Source: Bacillota bacterium
GTDB lineage: Bacteria; Bacillota; Limnochordia; DTU087
DNA length: 34,223 nt
Direction: 5' to 3'
Assembly: GCA_012798955.1 (NCBI GenBank)
Contig: JAAZMF010000149.1
Location: forward strand, 1-34,223
A model generated the notes under the pieces. It did no database searches. It was not told the origin of the DNA and saw nothing but the letters and a program-made list of their open reading frames with translations. Of the stretch, positions 15,309-23,222 are shown piece by piece (position 1 is the stretch's first letter; every line of letters starts with the position of its first letter). A program made the translations under genes and the position numbers.

Positions 15309-15894
15309 ATCCCTCCCCTAAGGGCCCCCTCGTCCGCCATATAACGCGTTTTTCCGTGATCACCACATCGACTGGCACATCATGGGACGCTGAGGGCACT
15401 CTTTCTACTAGCTGCACATCGAAACACACTCCAACCTTGCACGCACAATCCGCCTTAGGCAAAAACCGATCATAATAGCCACCACCATATCCAATCCGCC
15501 GTCCCGTTCCATCAAAGGCGAGCCCAGGGACGACCACCACATCCAAGTCCTCTGGCAAGATTGCTTCACCAATCCTAGAAGGTTCAAGTATGCCCCAATG
15601 GCCCGGGACCGCCTCGGCTCTACTATTGATTGGATAAAGGGCAAGCTCTTTCGTGGCAGGCAAACAGATAGGTGCCACCACCAACTTACCCAACTCCACC
15701 CCACGCTCCAGCAAAAGCCAAGTATCAACTTCGCTACCAAAAGCTAGAAAGAGCATAATGGTGGTCGCCTCTTGGACCACTTCTAGATCAAAAAACCGCT
15801 CCATAATATCATGACTAAACCTCTGGCGTTTTGCCTGTGGCAATCCGTTGCGCAACGCCAGAACTTGCTTACGCATAACATCCTTGTCCTGCAT
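15292..15894 (-). CDS. 5-formyltetrahydrofolate cyclo-ligase
   Basis: ATP-dependent conversion of 5-formyl-THF to 5,10-methenyl-THF, a folate salvage step in the cytosol. Landmarks are MRKQVLALRNGLP near the N-terminus, IMLFLAFGSEVDTWLL, VVAPICLPATKELALYPI, ILEP, DVVVVPGLAFDGTGRRIGYGGGYYDRFLPKA and VGVCFDVQLVERVPSASHDVPVDVVITEKRV. The last two carry the nucleotide-binding GYGGGYYDR and the conserved C-terminal HD.PVD motif. The open frame extends to 15939, but the ATG at 15894 sits just behind AGGGGAGG and matches the usual N-terminus. The C-terminus runs into the glpP start. Confidence 0.92.
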   Translation of the reverse strand: MQDKDVMRKQVLALRNGLPQAKRQRFSHDIMERFFDLEVVQEATTIMLFLAFGSEVDTWLLLERGVELGKLVVAPICLPATKELALYPINSRAEAVPGHWGILEPSRIGEAILPEDLDVVVVPGLAFDGTGRRIGYGGGYYDRFLPKADCACKVGVCFDVQLVERVPSASHDVPVDVVITEKRVIWRTRGPLGEGCARVE

Positions 15895-15965
15895 GGATCC
15901 TCCCCTTCCACAAAATCCAAGAGACAAGTCTCTCCCCAAACCCCTAGGTCCGTAGGATCGCCAAA

Positions 15966-17273
15966 CTAACGGGGGCGAACCATGGATATGGCCAAGTGCT
16001 TTTCACTTAGTTGCTCCTCGAGACACCGCTCCACATCGTCTAGGGTGAGCTGCTGCAATATATCTAGATAGGAAAACAAAGAGCTGCCCTTTAGATGGGT
16101 AGAGATGAAATTGCTAGCGATAAACTCCAGGGAATTAAAGGCATAAAGGAAGCTACCTATTGATTTTCTTTTTTGCCTGGCAAATTCCTCCTGGGCAATA
16201 CCGTTTTCCCTGGCTTCCTCAAGGCCAACCAGCACCGCCTCCACCAGTTGATCGGGCTCATCGGTGGAACCCCCGAGAATGGCATGGGCAAAAGTCTCTT
16301 CGGCAGTATAATATGTGTCAAAACTATCATCAATGAGTCCCGCCTCATATAGACGATTATACAGTCCCGATGTCTTACCAAACAGAATCTGCAAGGTCAA
16401 ACTACTGATTAGTTGTCGCTTAAGCAGCTCATCCTTAGCCTTGAGCACGATATCCTTAAACCCCAGATAACATAAGGGGCGAGCAACAGCCATCTCCGTC
16501 CGCACCTGGGACTCCCTAATACTTGCAGGCTCAGTGGGATAGACCCGACGTAATGCCCCGAGGGCTTCGTAATTGCCCTGTGCTAACTGCTCCTCTGCTT
16601 GTTCTACTATCGCCATAGGCTCCACAGCCCCAACGACAAAGAGCACCATATTCTGAGGATGATAAAACGTACTATGGCATTGATACAGAATTTCGGGGGT
16701 GATCAGGCCCACGGAGGTAACAGTACCGGCGATCTTCTCCCGTACAGCATTACTATGATAGAGAGCTTTGAGGAGGTTTGAAAACCCTTGGTAGGCTGGG
16801 TTATCCTCATACATTGTAATCTCTTGTGCAATAATCCCCTGTTCCTTTTCCACGCTTTCCTGGGTGAAATACGGTGTTTGCACAAAGCTTAAGAGAGTAC
16901 TTAGGCATTCGTTGAAATTATCTGTCGTAGAAAACAGGTAACTAGTCAGAGCATAACTTGTGTAGGCATTGACCGAAGCCCCTAAGGTAGCAAAGATCTC
17001 AAACACATTGCCCTTGGGCCCTTCAAAGAGTTTGTGCTCAAGAAAATGGGCAACCCCTGCCGGCGTGGTTGTAACAGTCCCTTGACCAGGGGTGACGAAG
17101 CTTGTATCAATGGAACCGTATCTTGTGGCAAATACAGCATATTTCTCATTGTAATCAAGTTTTGGCATCACATACACATCTAGCCCTACAGAAAGGCGGC
17201 CATGATAGATTGTCTCCTTGAGCACCTCACTGGAGAGTGTCTGTAGCCCCATGTTTGTCTTGGTTATGCCCAT
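15966..17273 (-). CDS. ymfH: M16 zinc peptidase, YmfH-type
   Basis: An insulinase-family peptidase of 435 residues. The catalytic site is intact: VAHFLEHKLFEGP gives the inverted HxxEH motif and QGIIAQEITMYEDNPAY the distal zinc-binding Glu. GASVNAYTSYALTSYLFS follows as usual. It is the active partner of the inactive M16 protein encoded just upstream (ATG overlaps the upstream stop in TAATG; SD GGAGGT eight bases before). The pair corresponds to B. subtilis YmfH/YmfF, called YfmH/YfmF in some annotation schemes and linked there to EF-P 5-aminopentanol modification. No SDR (ymfI) gene follows here. Confidence 0.9.
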   Translation of the reverse strand: MGITKTNMGLQTLSSEVLKETIYHGRLSVGLDVYVMPKLDYNEKYAVFATRYGSIDTSFVTPGQGTVTTTPAGVAHFLEHKLFEGPKGNVFEIFATLGASVNAYTSYALTSYLFSTTDNFNECLSTLLSFVQTPYFTQESVEKEQGIIAQEITMYEDNPAYQGFSNLLKALYHSNAVREKIAGTVTSVGLITPEILYQCHSTFYHPQNMVLFVVGAVEPMAIVEQAEEQLAQGNYEALGALRRVYPTEPASIRESQVRTEMAVARPLCYLGFKDIVLKAKDELLKRQLISSLTLQILFGKTSGLYNRLYEAGLIDDSFDTYYTAEETFAHAILGGSTDEPDQLVEAVLVGLEEARENGIAQEEFARQKRKSIGSFLYAFNSLEFIASNFISTHLKGSSLFSYLDILQQLTLDDVERCLEEQLSEKHLAISMVRPR

Positions 17274-18574
17274 TAACTCTTACCTCCTGTAGGGATAGCG
17301 CCGTTAGTGTGGGCCATCTGGCCTTGCAGAAAATAGATGGTGTCTAGCTGCAGAAGCCTTCCCTGTTCTACTAAATCATCTACAGTTACTGCCCGAACGG
17401 CCGTGACCACTTCTTCCAGATCCCGGCGTATGTCATGGATAGTCTCGACTAGACCCCGATCGATAATAGCGATGGCACTATCTTGCATGGTCAGCAAACC
17501 ATTGATTAGGCCCTGTTTCGTTTTGTCCAGCTCATCGAGGGTGATCGCTCCCCTATTCATCTCCTCAAATTGATGCATGATGATTTCCACTGCCTCATTG
17601 TATCTATCTGGAGGAATACCGGCACTGATCATTAGAAACCCCTTAGTTGCATCAATGCGGGCTGAGACATAGTAAGCTAAGCTTGCCTTCTCCCTGACGT
17701 TAGTGAAAAGCTTAGCATGGGGAAAACCGCCTAAAACACCGCAATAGACAAGTAGTTTGTAGTACTCCGGTGACCCGTAGGTGACGGGAGTTCGATATCC
17801 CAGAAATAGTATCCCTTGCTGCAGATCGCCTAGCTCTGTTGCGGTCTTCACTTCGGAGGGAAAAGGCCACTTTGCCCCAGGAGGTATGGGTCTATATCCA
17901 TCCCGTATCCCGGCTAAATCATCTAGCCATTGATCCTCTAGTATCCCAGGCTCTACATCCCCCACGACAAATATGTCAATGGGACTATGGGCCATTAATC
18001 TTCGATAGTGCTCCAGTAACCCTTGACAGGTAATGCCTGAAAGCTCCTCCAAAGTGCCATATTTATAGGTAGCAAAAGGCTCCCCCTCGAACATTGTCTC
18101 TAGAAATCTTTGCAGGGCATAGCCCCGCTTATTGTCGATTAGGCCTCGAATCCGATTCTCCAAATTGGTCTGCTCCTGAACAACGTAGGGCCCGTAAAAA
18201 CCGTCACCTTCCACCCGGGGTCTAGTAACTAGTTCGCCTAGGGTAGCCATGCCTTGATGGACTAGGCCTAATCCTTCTCCTAGATAGGAGTCATTGGCTA
18301 TTTCGAAATAGTACTCCACTAAATGGCGCTCACCGATCTTGGTCACATCGGAGCCAAAACGAGCACCATAAAGATCTGCCAAATCGGCGGCAATAGCTTG
18401 CATAGTGGGAAATTTTGTACTTCCCCGGGCGATTACCATGGGCACCAATGCAGTTAAGGCAGCATCATGCTCAAGTGCAGTCTGAACATAGACCCTACAA
18501 GTCACAGTTTTGAACTTCTCTGTGGGCATAAGATGAAGTTGCACTCCATCGGTGATGCTTTTTGTCTGGAACAT
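17273..18574 (-). CDS. ymfF: M16-family inactive partner, YmfF-type
   Basis: A protein of 433 residues with the M16 two-lobed fold but no HxxEH motif. The corresponding stretch reads MVIARGSTKFPTMQAIAADLADLYGARFG. Other family segments are HLVEYYFEIANDSYLG, LENRIRGLIDNKRGYALQRFLE, LLEHYRRLMAHSPIDIFVVGDV and VREKASLAYYVSARIDATKGFLMISAGI. It likely forms a heterodimer with the active M16 protein encoded next, as in other YmfF/YmfH pairs. The ATG at 18574 has AAGGAGG nine bases upstream. It is the first gene of a leftward run that includes the cyclo-ligase, glpP and HAD genes. Confidence 0.88.
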   Translation of the reverse strand: MFQTKSITDGVQLHLMPTEKFKTVTCRVYVQTALEHDAALTALVPMVIARGSTKFPTMQAIAADLADLYGARFGSDVTKIGERHLVEYYFEIANDSYLGEGLGLVHQGMATLGELVTRPRVEGDGFYGPYVVQEQTNLENRIRGLIDNKRGYALQRFLETMFEGEPFATYKYGTLEELSGITCQGLLEHYRRLMAHSPIDIFVVGDVEPGILEDQWLDDLAGIRDGYRPIPPGAKWPFPSEVKTATELGDLQQGILFLGYRTPVTYGSPEYYKLLVYCGVLGGFPHAKLFTNVREKASLAYYVSARIDATKGFLMISAGIPPDRYNEAVEIIMHQFEEMNRGAITLDELDKTKQGLINGLLTMQDSAIAIIDRGLVETIHDIRRDLEEVVTAVRAVTVDDLVEQGRLLQLDTIYFLQGQMAHTNGAIPTGGKS

Positions 18575-18787
18575 TTGCTTAAACCTCCTTCCCCTTTATT
18601 GTCCCTTGGCTTTGGTTCCATATGCGCCCACCTAACCAAGGGCCTACTACCTACAGAAAACTCAAAGGCGGCGATTTTCCCACTCTTTAAGCTTGGAAGC
18701 ACCACCTTTCGATATCATGAATAGAATATCTAACAAATCTCCCTTGCTTGCCTCTCCCTACTTACCTAAATGGAAGGAGATCGATCC

Positions 18788-19153
18788 ATGGATAGGTCCG
18801 AAGATATCCTGTCAAATGCCCGCCAAATGCTTCAGGAGGAGATCAATATCCTGCAGCAGAATTTACACGTCCTAAAGAAACGCCTTGCGCAACTAGATAA
18901 GATCCTTGGCAGTTCCGCTACTAATGCGCCCACCCGAACGATTAGTGACGCCTTAATCGATATCCTGCAATCTAGCCCTGAACCCTTAGCTACAGCCGAT
19001 ATTGTGCAACGTTTTCAGGCCTTAGGTATTTCCCAAAGGGCCAAAAATCCCCATAACAGCATCCAGGCCTTACTCCACCACCTCAAAAAGGCTACCCCTC
19101 CCAAGGTATTTCAAGATCTAGCTACAGGTAAGTGGTACGCTCCGGGCCGTTAA
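18788..19153 (+). CDS. Coiled-coil plus winged-helix protein of unknown function
   Basis: About 121 residues. Residues 1-42 form a strong amphipathic coiled coil (NARQMLQEEINILQQNLHV and KKRLAQLDKILG). After a Thr/Ser linker, residues 55-121 look like a small winged-helix domain (HARE-HTH or RpoE-delta-like): ISDALIDILQSSPEPLATADIVQRF, ISQRAKNPHNSIQALLHHLKK and FQDLATGKWYAPG with a C-terminal wing. The ATG at 18788 has AAGGAG seven bases before it; an ATG at 18770 overlaps that SD and is rejected. It is divergent from ymfF and about 100 bases upstream of the NifU-like gene. A DNA-binding role is inference; I recognise no named family member. Confidence 0.7.
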   Translation: MDRSEDILSNARQMLQEEINILQQNLHVLKKRLAQLDKILGSSATNAPTRTISDALIDILQSSPEPLATADIVQRFQALGISQRAKNPHNSIQALLHHLKKATPPKVFQDLATGKWYAPGR

Positions 19154-19173
19154 TATCGAGACCCGTGATAAGC

Positions 19174-19202
19174 TTGTATAATCACTACCCCTAGTGTATA
19201 CT
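19174..19202 (+). promoter_or_regulatory. Candidate sigma-A promoter of nifU-like/queG
   Basis: TTGTAT (19174-19179), 17-base spacer, TATACT (19197-19202), about 50 bases before the NifU-like ATG. A TATAAT at 19177-19182 overlaps this -35 but has no fitting -35 of its own. Confidence 0.4.
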
Positions 19203-19254
19203 TTAAATCGTGAAACGCTAGGTGAGCTAGATTCATCATAGGGAGGTGCCCGGC

Positions 19255-19476
19255 ATGAAGGAACAGGTACAAAAGGTCCTCGATGAGATTCGCCCGCAGC
19301 TACAGGCCGACGGCGGTGATGTGGCTTTGGTGGATGTGGAGGACGGTATAGTTAAGGTTCAGTTACAGGGGGCTTGTGCTGGCTGTCCCATGTCTACCAT
19401 GACACTAAAAAATGGCATCGAGCGACTACTTAAGCAGCGGATTCCCACTGTCAAAGAAGTAGTTAACGTCAGATAG
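19255..19476 (+). CDS. NifU C-terminal-domain iron-sulfur scaffold protein
   Basis: A single NifU-like domain of 73 residues: [50 protein letters not shown] and PTVKEVVNV. The CxxC in CAGCPMS is the cluster-binding pair. It would assemble or carry [4Fe-4S] clusters in the cytosol. The ATG at 19255 has GGGAGG eight bases upstream; the earlier GTG overlaps that SD. It precedes queG, which needs two [4Fe-4S] clusters, but a terminator separates them. Confidence 0.92.
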   Translation: MKEQVQKVLDEIRPQLQADGGDVALVDVEDGIVKVQLQGACAGCPMSTMTLKNGIERLLKQRIPTVKEVVNVR

Positions 19477-19503
19477 AACTACAAGGCCCAATTCAAGTAC
19501 TGG

Positions 19504-19536
19504 AAAGCGAGATGCATTTTCGGTGTCTCGCTTTTT
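19504..19536 (+). terminator. Intrinsic terminator after nifU-like gene
   Basis: Arms AAAGCGAGA (19504-19512) and TCTCGCTTT (19526-19534), 9 bp, with a T5 run at 19532-19536. It lies 28 bases after the NifU-like stop and about 40 before the queG start, so queG transcription must come from readthrough or its own promoter. Confidence 0.8.
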
Positions 19537-19573
19537 GGTACTTAGAAATACTAAGGCCAGAGGAGGCCCTCAG

Positions 19574-20734
19574 GTGTCAGATCTAAAAAGCCAAGTAGTT
19601 AATTACACTAAGCACCTGGGGTTTGATCTAGTTAGAATCGCTGATGCTAGCCCCTTGGAGGATGCCGGTACTAGGCTAGCAAAACAGCTAGAGGCAGGGT
19701 TTCACAGCCCTTTAACTAAGCACAGCCCCAAGGAGCGGACTACCCCCACATTGCTTTTACCGGGGGCGAAGAGCGTGATCATGGTGGGGATGGCCTATAG
19801 TGTGGAGCTAGATCATGCCCCAGACCGCATCCCAGGGGATCAAACACCCCGTGGCCTGCTTTCCCGCTATGCATGGGGCCAAGATTACCATCGGATCATG
19901 GGCCCACGCCTCAGGGAACTAGCAGCTTATCTAAATGTACTCGCGCCTGATACCACTAGCCGCGTCATGGTGGATAGTGGTCCCTTGGCAGAAAAGGCCA
20001 TGGCCTACAGGGCAGGCCTTGGGGTATATGGCTGGAACTCGTGCATTATTACAAGAAAATGGGGGTCATGGGTGTTTCTCGGTGCCATAGTAACTGATCT
20101 AGCCCTGGAGCACGACTCTTTTCATGGAGGGACTTGCCAAGAATGCGGGCGCTGCATTAAGGCCTGCCCCACCGGTGCCATTGTGGCTCCCTATGTAATA
20201 GATGCCAGTCGTTGTCTATCACAGATTACCCAAACTAGAGGCATAATGCCTACTGAGTTTCGCCAGGCTTTGGGCACACGTCTATTTGGCTGTGACACCT
20301 GCCAAGCCGTCTGCCCCCATAACGAGCCAAACACAATCATTTATGGCAACCATGGGGAGTTTAGGCCCCACCCCTTCATCGGGCCCACTCCGCCCTTAGA
20401 GATGGTGGTAACCATGGATAACCCCACCTTTAAGAGTACCTTTGCTCAAACCGCTGCCGGTTGGCGAGGCAGGAAGGTGCTGCAGCGGAACGCCGTTATC
20501 AACTTAGGCAATACTGGCCAACCAACGGCTATCCCCTTATTGGTCAAAGCCCTTAGAGACCCCACTGAGCCTGTACAAACTGCTGCCATCTGGGCCCTAG
20601 GCGAAATCGGTATGGCTAACAACGAAAACGTCAAAAGAGAAACACAGAAGATCTTATTAGATGCCAAAACCCGCATCACATCTGGTTCTCTTCACCAAGA
20701 GATCCTATTCTCCCTCGACCGGATAAATAACTAG
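19574..20734 (+). CDS. queG: Epoxyqueuosine reductase QueG
   Basis: The last step of tRNA queuosine synthesis, reducing epoxyqueuosine with cobalamin and two [4Fe-4S] clusters. The protein has 387 residues. Landmarks are FDLVRIADASPLEDAG, GAKSVIMVGMAYSVE, LLSRYAWGQDYHRIM, MVDSGPLAEKAMAYRAGLG, WNSCIITRKWGSWVFLGAIVTDL and CQECGRCIKACPTGAI for the first cluster. CLSQITQTRGIMP and LFGCDTCQAVCPHNEP supply the second. A HEAT-like C-terminus includes RNAVINLGNTGQPTAIPLLVKAL. GTG at 19574 has GAGGAGG eight bases before it. The frame stays open to 19523, but that start lies inside the terminator. The gene is convergent with the carboxyltransferase gene, 43 bases between stops. Confidence 0.93.
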   Translation: MSDLKSQVVNYTKHLGFDLVRIADASPLEDAGTRLAKQLEAGFHSPLTKHSPKERTTPTLLLPGAKSVIMVGMAYSVELDHAPDRIPGDQTPRGLLSRYAWGQDYHRIMGPRLRELAAYLNVLAPDTTSRVMVDSGPLAEKAMAYRAGLGVYGWNSCIITRKWGSWVFLGAIVTDLALEHDSFHGGTCQECGRCIKACPTGAIVAPYVIDASRCLSQITQTRGIMPTEFRQALGTRLFGCDTCQAVCPHNEPNTIIYGNHGEFRPHPFIGPTPPLEMVVTMDNPTFKSTFAQTAAGWRGRKVLQRNAVINLGNTGQPTAIPLLVKALRDPTEPVQTAAIWALGEIGMANNENVKRETQKILLDAKTRITSGSLHQEILFSLDRINN

Positions 20735-20777
20735 GATCCACCACGACCAATTGTGCTGACCTTAGGATCTTCTGAAC

Positions 20778-22337
20778 TTAAGATTTCCTGACCTTAAGCT
20801 TATAATCGCCAGTTTCAATACTGACCTCCTGCACTGGCAGTTCATTTATGCTGGCCAATATCTCTTGGATGTTCTGTACGTAACCCGAACAGCCTTTCAT
20901 GTCCCCAGCCCCTTCCCCTTGAGCTCCCTTGCTTTGGGCTAGATTATCTAGTTTTGGCCCTGCCATAGTGGCCTCCCATCGATCTGAAGTGATACTGGCC
21001 CAACCCTGCCTTGCATCAAGGAACTTACGGGCCACATCGGGGAAAAGCGTGTAGCTTAAGACATCTTCTTCGGATTGGGCTAGATCCCCAATCTCGTCTT
21101 TGGCTTTCTCATAACCGCTAGATAGTAGATCCGCGGGGCGACAGTTGATAATTGTGCCACCATTGGCCAGCCGGGACTGCAAAGCCGGTTCGATAGGTAC
21201 CGGTGGTCTGCCGTAAAAACCCCGGGCGTAAAGTCTCACTTCATCGGGAATTACCTTATATCGGTCACCAGTCAGCACATTTAGGACAGATTGAATACCC
21301 ACAATTTGGCTAGTTGGCGTAACTAGAGGCGGGTACCCTAGCTCTTGCCTCACCCGAGGGATCTCTGCCAATACATCGGGAAGTCGGTGACTGGCCTTCT
21401 GTTGCTGCAACTGACTCACCAAATTGGTGATCATGCCTCCGGGCACTTGGTGGGAGAAGACCTGCATATCAGTGATGCGTGTCACTCCTCTTTCGTAGCC
21501 ATGACGTCGCCGAACCCCGTCAAAGTATTCGGCGATCTCAAAGAGCAGATCGATATTTAGCTTAGGATCAAAGGGTGTACCCCGTAGGGATCCCTCGAGA
21601 GTCTCCACAGCCGGCTGGGAAGAACCAAAGGCCAAAGGTGCTGTGGCAGTATCCACTGCATCAACCCCAGCCTCAATGGCTTTTAGGTAAGACATCATGG
21701 CGTGACCACCTATATAGTGGCTGTGCAGCTGTACAGGAATGTTTAGCTCACTCTTAAGAGCTTTGACCAAATCATATGCGACATAGGGCTCCAAAAGCCC
21801 CGCCATGTCCTTGATACAAATGGAATCCGCACCTAGATCCTGCAGTTCGAGAGCAAGGTTGACGTAAAGATCTAAAGTGTGAACAGGGCTTACAGTATAT
21901 ACGACCGTAGCCTGCACATCCGCACCGGCCCGGCGGGCCGCTTGGATGGGGAACCTTAAGTTCTCTATATCATTTAGAGCATCAAAAATGCGGATGATCT
22001 TAATCCCATTGGCTACAGCCCGATTCACAAAGCGCTCCACTATGTCATCGGGGTAGTGTTTGTACCCCAAGAGATTCTGACCCCGAAGCAACATCTGCAA
22101 GGGGGTGTTTTGCACGTGCTTAGCCATAGTGCGGAGCCTTTCCCAAGGGTCTTCATTAAGATATCTGAGGCACACATCAAAGGTTGCCCCTCCCCAGACT
22201 TCTAGAGAGCGGTAACCCACCCGATCTAGCCTATCTAGGATAGGTACCATATCTTCTGTGTGCATGCGGGTAGCCCACAATGATTGATGGGCATCCCGCA
22301 AAGTGGTATCAGTGACCCCAATGCGATGGCCTACCAT
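20778..22337 (-). CDS. oadA: Carboxyltransferase subunit of the oxaloacetate decarboxylase/pyruvate carboxylase B type, no biotinyl domain
   Basis: A DRE-TIM-barrel carboxyltransferase of 519 residues. The N-terminus GVTDTTLRDAHQSLWATRM holds the metal Asp. EVWGGATFDVCLRYLNEDPWERLR, LLRGQNLLGYKHYPDD, SICIKDMAGLL (carboxylated Lys) and IPVQLHSHYIGGHA (metal His pair) follow, then the conserved C-terminal helical domain with PLVTPTSQIVGIQSVLN and FYGRPPVP. The tail after about residue 440 contains EILASINELPVQEVSIETGD and ends KLKVRKS, which resembles the start of a biotin carboxyl carrier protein. There is no AMKM biotinylation motif. The biotin carrier must come from elsewhere, or the end was lost. 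OadA, PycB or a transcarboxylase 5S subunit cannot be told apart from sequence alone. Confidence 0.85.
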   Translation of the reverse strand: MVGHRIGVTDTTLRDAHQSLWATRMHTEDMVPILDRLDRVGYRSLEVWGGATFDVCLRYLNEDPWERLRTMAKHVQNTPLQMLLRGQNLLGYKHYPDDIVERFVNRAVANGIKIIRIFDALNDIENLRFPIQAARRAGADVQATVVYTVSPVHTLDLYVNLALELQDLGADSICIKDMAGLLEPYVAYDLVKALKSELNIPVQLHSHYIGGHAMMSYLKAIEAGVDAVDTATAPLAFGSSQPAVETLEGSLRGTPFDPKLNIDLLFEIAEYFDGVRRRHGYERGVTRITDMQVFSHQVPGGMITNLVSQLQQQKASHRLPDVLAEIPRVRQELGYPPLVTPTSQIVGIQSVLNVLTGDRYKVIPDEVRLYARGFYGRPPVPIEPALQSRLANGGTIINCRPADLLSSGYEKAKDEIGDLAQSEEDVLSYTLFPDVARKFLDARQGWASITSDRWEATMAGPKLDNLAQSKGAQGEGAGDMKGCSGYVQNIQEILASINELPVQEVSIETGDYKLKVRKS

Positions 22338-22487
22338 CCCTACATCATCCTTTATCTAGTACCAAGGCACAATGTCTAACTTGCTGTCTATGATGGGACA
22401 GAATGGGCGGAAAGTCAAGGGATTACAACCAATTATACATTATACATACTTATCGTTCATAGCCCATCCCCGGATCCCCAGGATCAA

Positions 22488-22516
22488 GAAAGGCCGGGCA
22501 ACCACCCCGGTCTTTC
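22488..22516 (-). terminator. Weak terminator-like hairpin after ymaF-like gene
   Basis: Minus-strand stem GAAAG-A-CCGGG / CCCGG-C-CTTTC with a GTGGTTG loop (arms 22506-22516 and 22488-22498), followed by only a short pyrimidine stretch. It could end ymaF-like transcription but lacks a real T run. Apart from this, the gap 22338-22539 shows nothing. Confidence 0.35.
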
Positions 22517-22539
22517 CTGTACCTACCCTATCAGTGGTT

Positions 22540-22902
22540 TTACCAATAGGTGGGTCCCATAGATCCCATTTGGTATTCAGACATGGAATCTTGGCAATGA
22601 CATGGTTCGGGGGTGCCCGTCTCAAGCTGCACACCATGATCGTGATCTTGGTTGACAGTTGTCATACCATCGAACTGATGGACATGAAGACCACCACACA
22701 TATGGATTGGCGGCCCAGTATAGATACTGTATCCGTGGGAGTGTTCTCGATCAACTGTAGAAATGCCTGCTATTCGATGTATATGACCTCCCATGGGTAT
22801 TGGAATAGCTGGCCCAGAGGTGCCGGCTATTTGATGAATATGGTCTAGGGCTTCTTCAGTTGGCCCCACATAAGGATGCACATGATCCCTCATCCGATGC
22901 AT
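22540..22902 (-). CDS. ymaF: YmaF-like His-rich protein
   Basis: A protein of 120 residues with 15 histidines, most in six H-x-H pairs (HVH, HIH, HIH, HSH, HVH, HDH) spaced through DHIHQIAGTSGPA, GGHIHRIAGIS, DREHSHGYSIYTGPPIHMCGG and LHVHQFDGMTTVNQDHDHG. This repeated pattern is that of the YmaF family, of unknown function, found in spore-formers. The pairs suggest metal binding, and a CHC near the C-terminus could join in. No signal peptide. The ATG at 22902 has GGAGG about eight bases upstream, and a sigma-K-like promoter sits just above. It is a single-gene unit between the carboxyltransferase gene and the germination operon. Confidence 0.82.
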   Translation of the reverse strand: MHRMRDHVHPYVGPTEEALDHIHQIAGTSGPAIPIPMGGHIHRIAGISTVDREHSHGYSIYTGPPIHMCGGLHVHQFDGMTTVNQDHDHGVQLETGTPEPCHCQDSMSEYQMGSMGPTYW

Positions 22903-22931
22903 GAGATCTACCTCCAGCTAATATGATGCTA

Positions 22932-22959
22932 TACTCTATGCCGTGATTGGGAGATAGGT
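22932..22959 (-). promoter_or_regulatory. Candidate sigma-K-like promoter of ymaF-like gene
   Basis: Minus strand AC (22959-22958), 17-base spacer, CATAGAGTA (22940-22932), which fits the mother-cell CATANNNTA -10 pattern. Start of transcription would be about 30 bases before the ATG. AC is a weak -35, so this is suggestive only. Confidence 0.35.
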
Positions 22960-22973
22960 CCCTAGTCGGATAG

Positions 22974-23216
22974 CTAATGCGACCAAGAAGGTAGCAACTT
23001 CTCCAGCCCATTCCACAGATACTCACCAAACGGGGTAAGGACCTCTGCCCAGCTCCTTGTGGGTAGATCCTTTGTCTGTAGCCAGCTTAATACAAACCCC
23101 AAGGCCCACACTCCGAAAAACACCGCCAATTCCCGCCATAGTCTGTCCCGCAGGAGTCTAGGACCTTCATATAGCGCGATTCCACCAAAGACAACTATTA
23201 CCCCAATCAGACCCAA
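22974..23216 (-). CDS. Small two-helix membrane protein, germinant receptor D-subunit-like
   Basis: Eighty residues with two predicted membrane segments, about residues 3-18 (LIGVIVVFGGIALYEG) and 29-46 (ELAVFFGVWALGFVLSWL), and a polar C-terminus. It is the last gene of the gerA-gerB-gerC run and begins eight bases after the gerC stop, with TTG start and AGAAGG upstream. Some Bacillus gerA-type operons encode a two-helix D subunit of about this size that modulates receptor function. Size, topology and position match, but sequence similarity was not tested. Confidence 0.7.
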   Translation of the reverse strand: MGLIGVIVVFGGIALYEGPRLLRDRLWRELAVFFGVWALGFVLSWLQTKDLPTRSWAEVLTPFGEYLWNGLEKLLPSWSH

Positions 23217-23222
23217 CTACTG

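Noticed and set aside
19523-19573. Upstream extension of QueG
   Set aside because: Lies within the terminator hairpin, lacks an SD, and the GTG at 19574 matches the family start.
22372-22848. Plus-strand open frame of 158 codons
   Set aside because: Antisense to the YmaF-like gene, whose His-pair repeats and SD are clear; the plus frame has no recognisable features.
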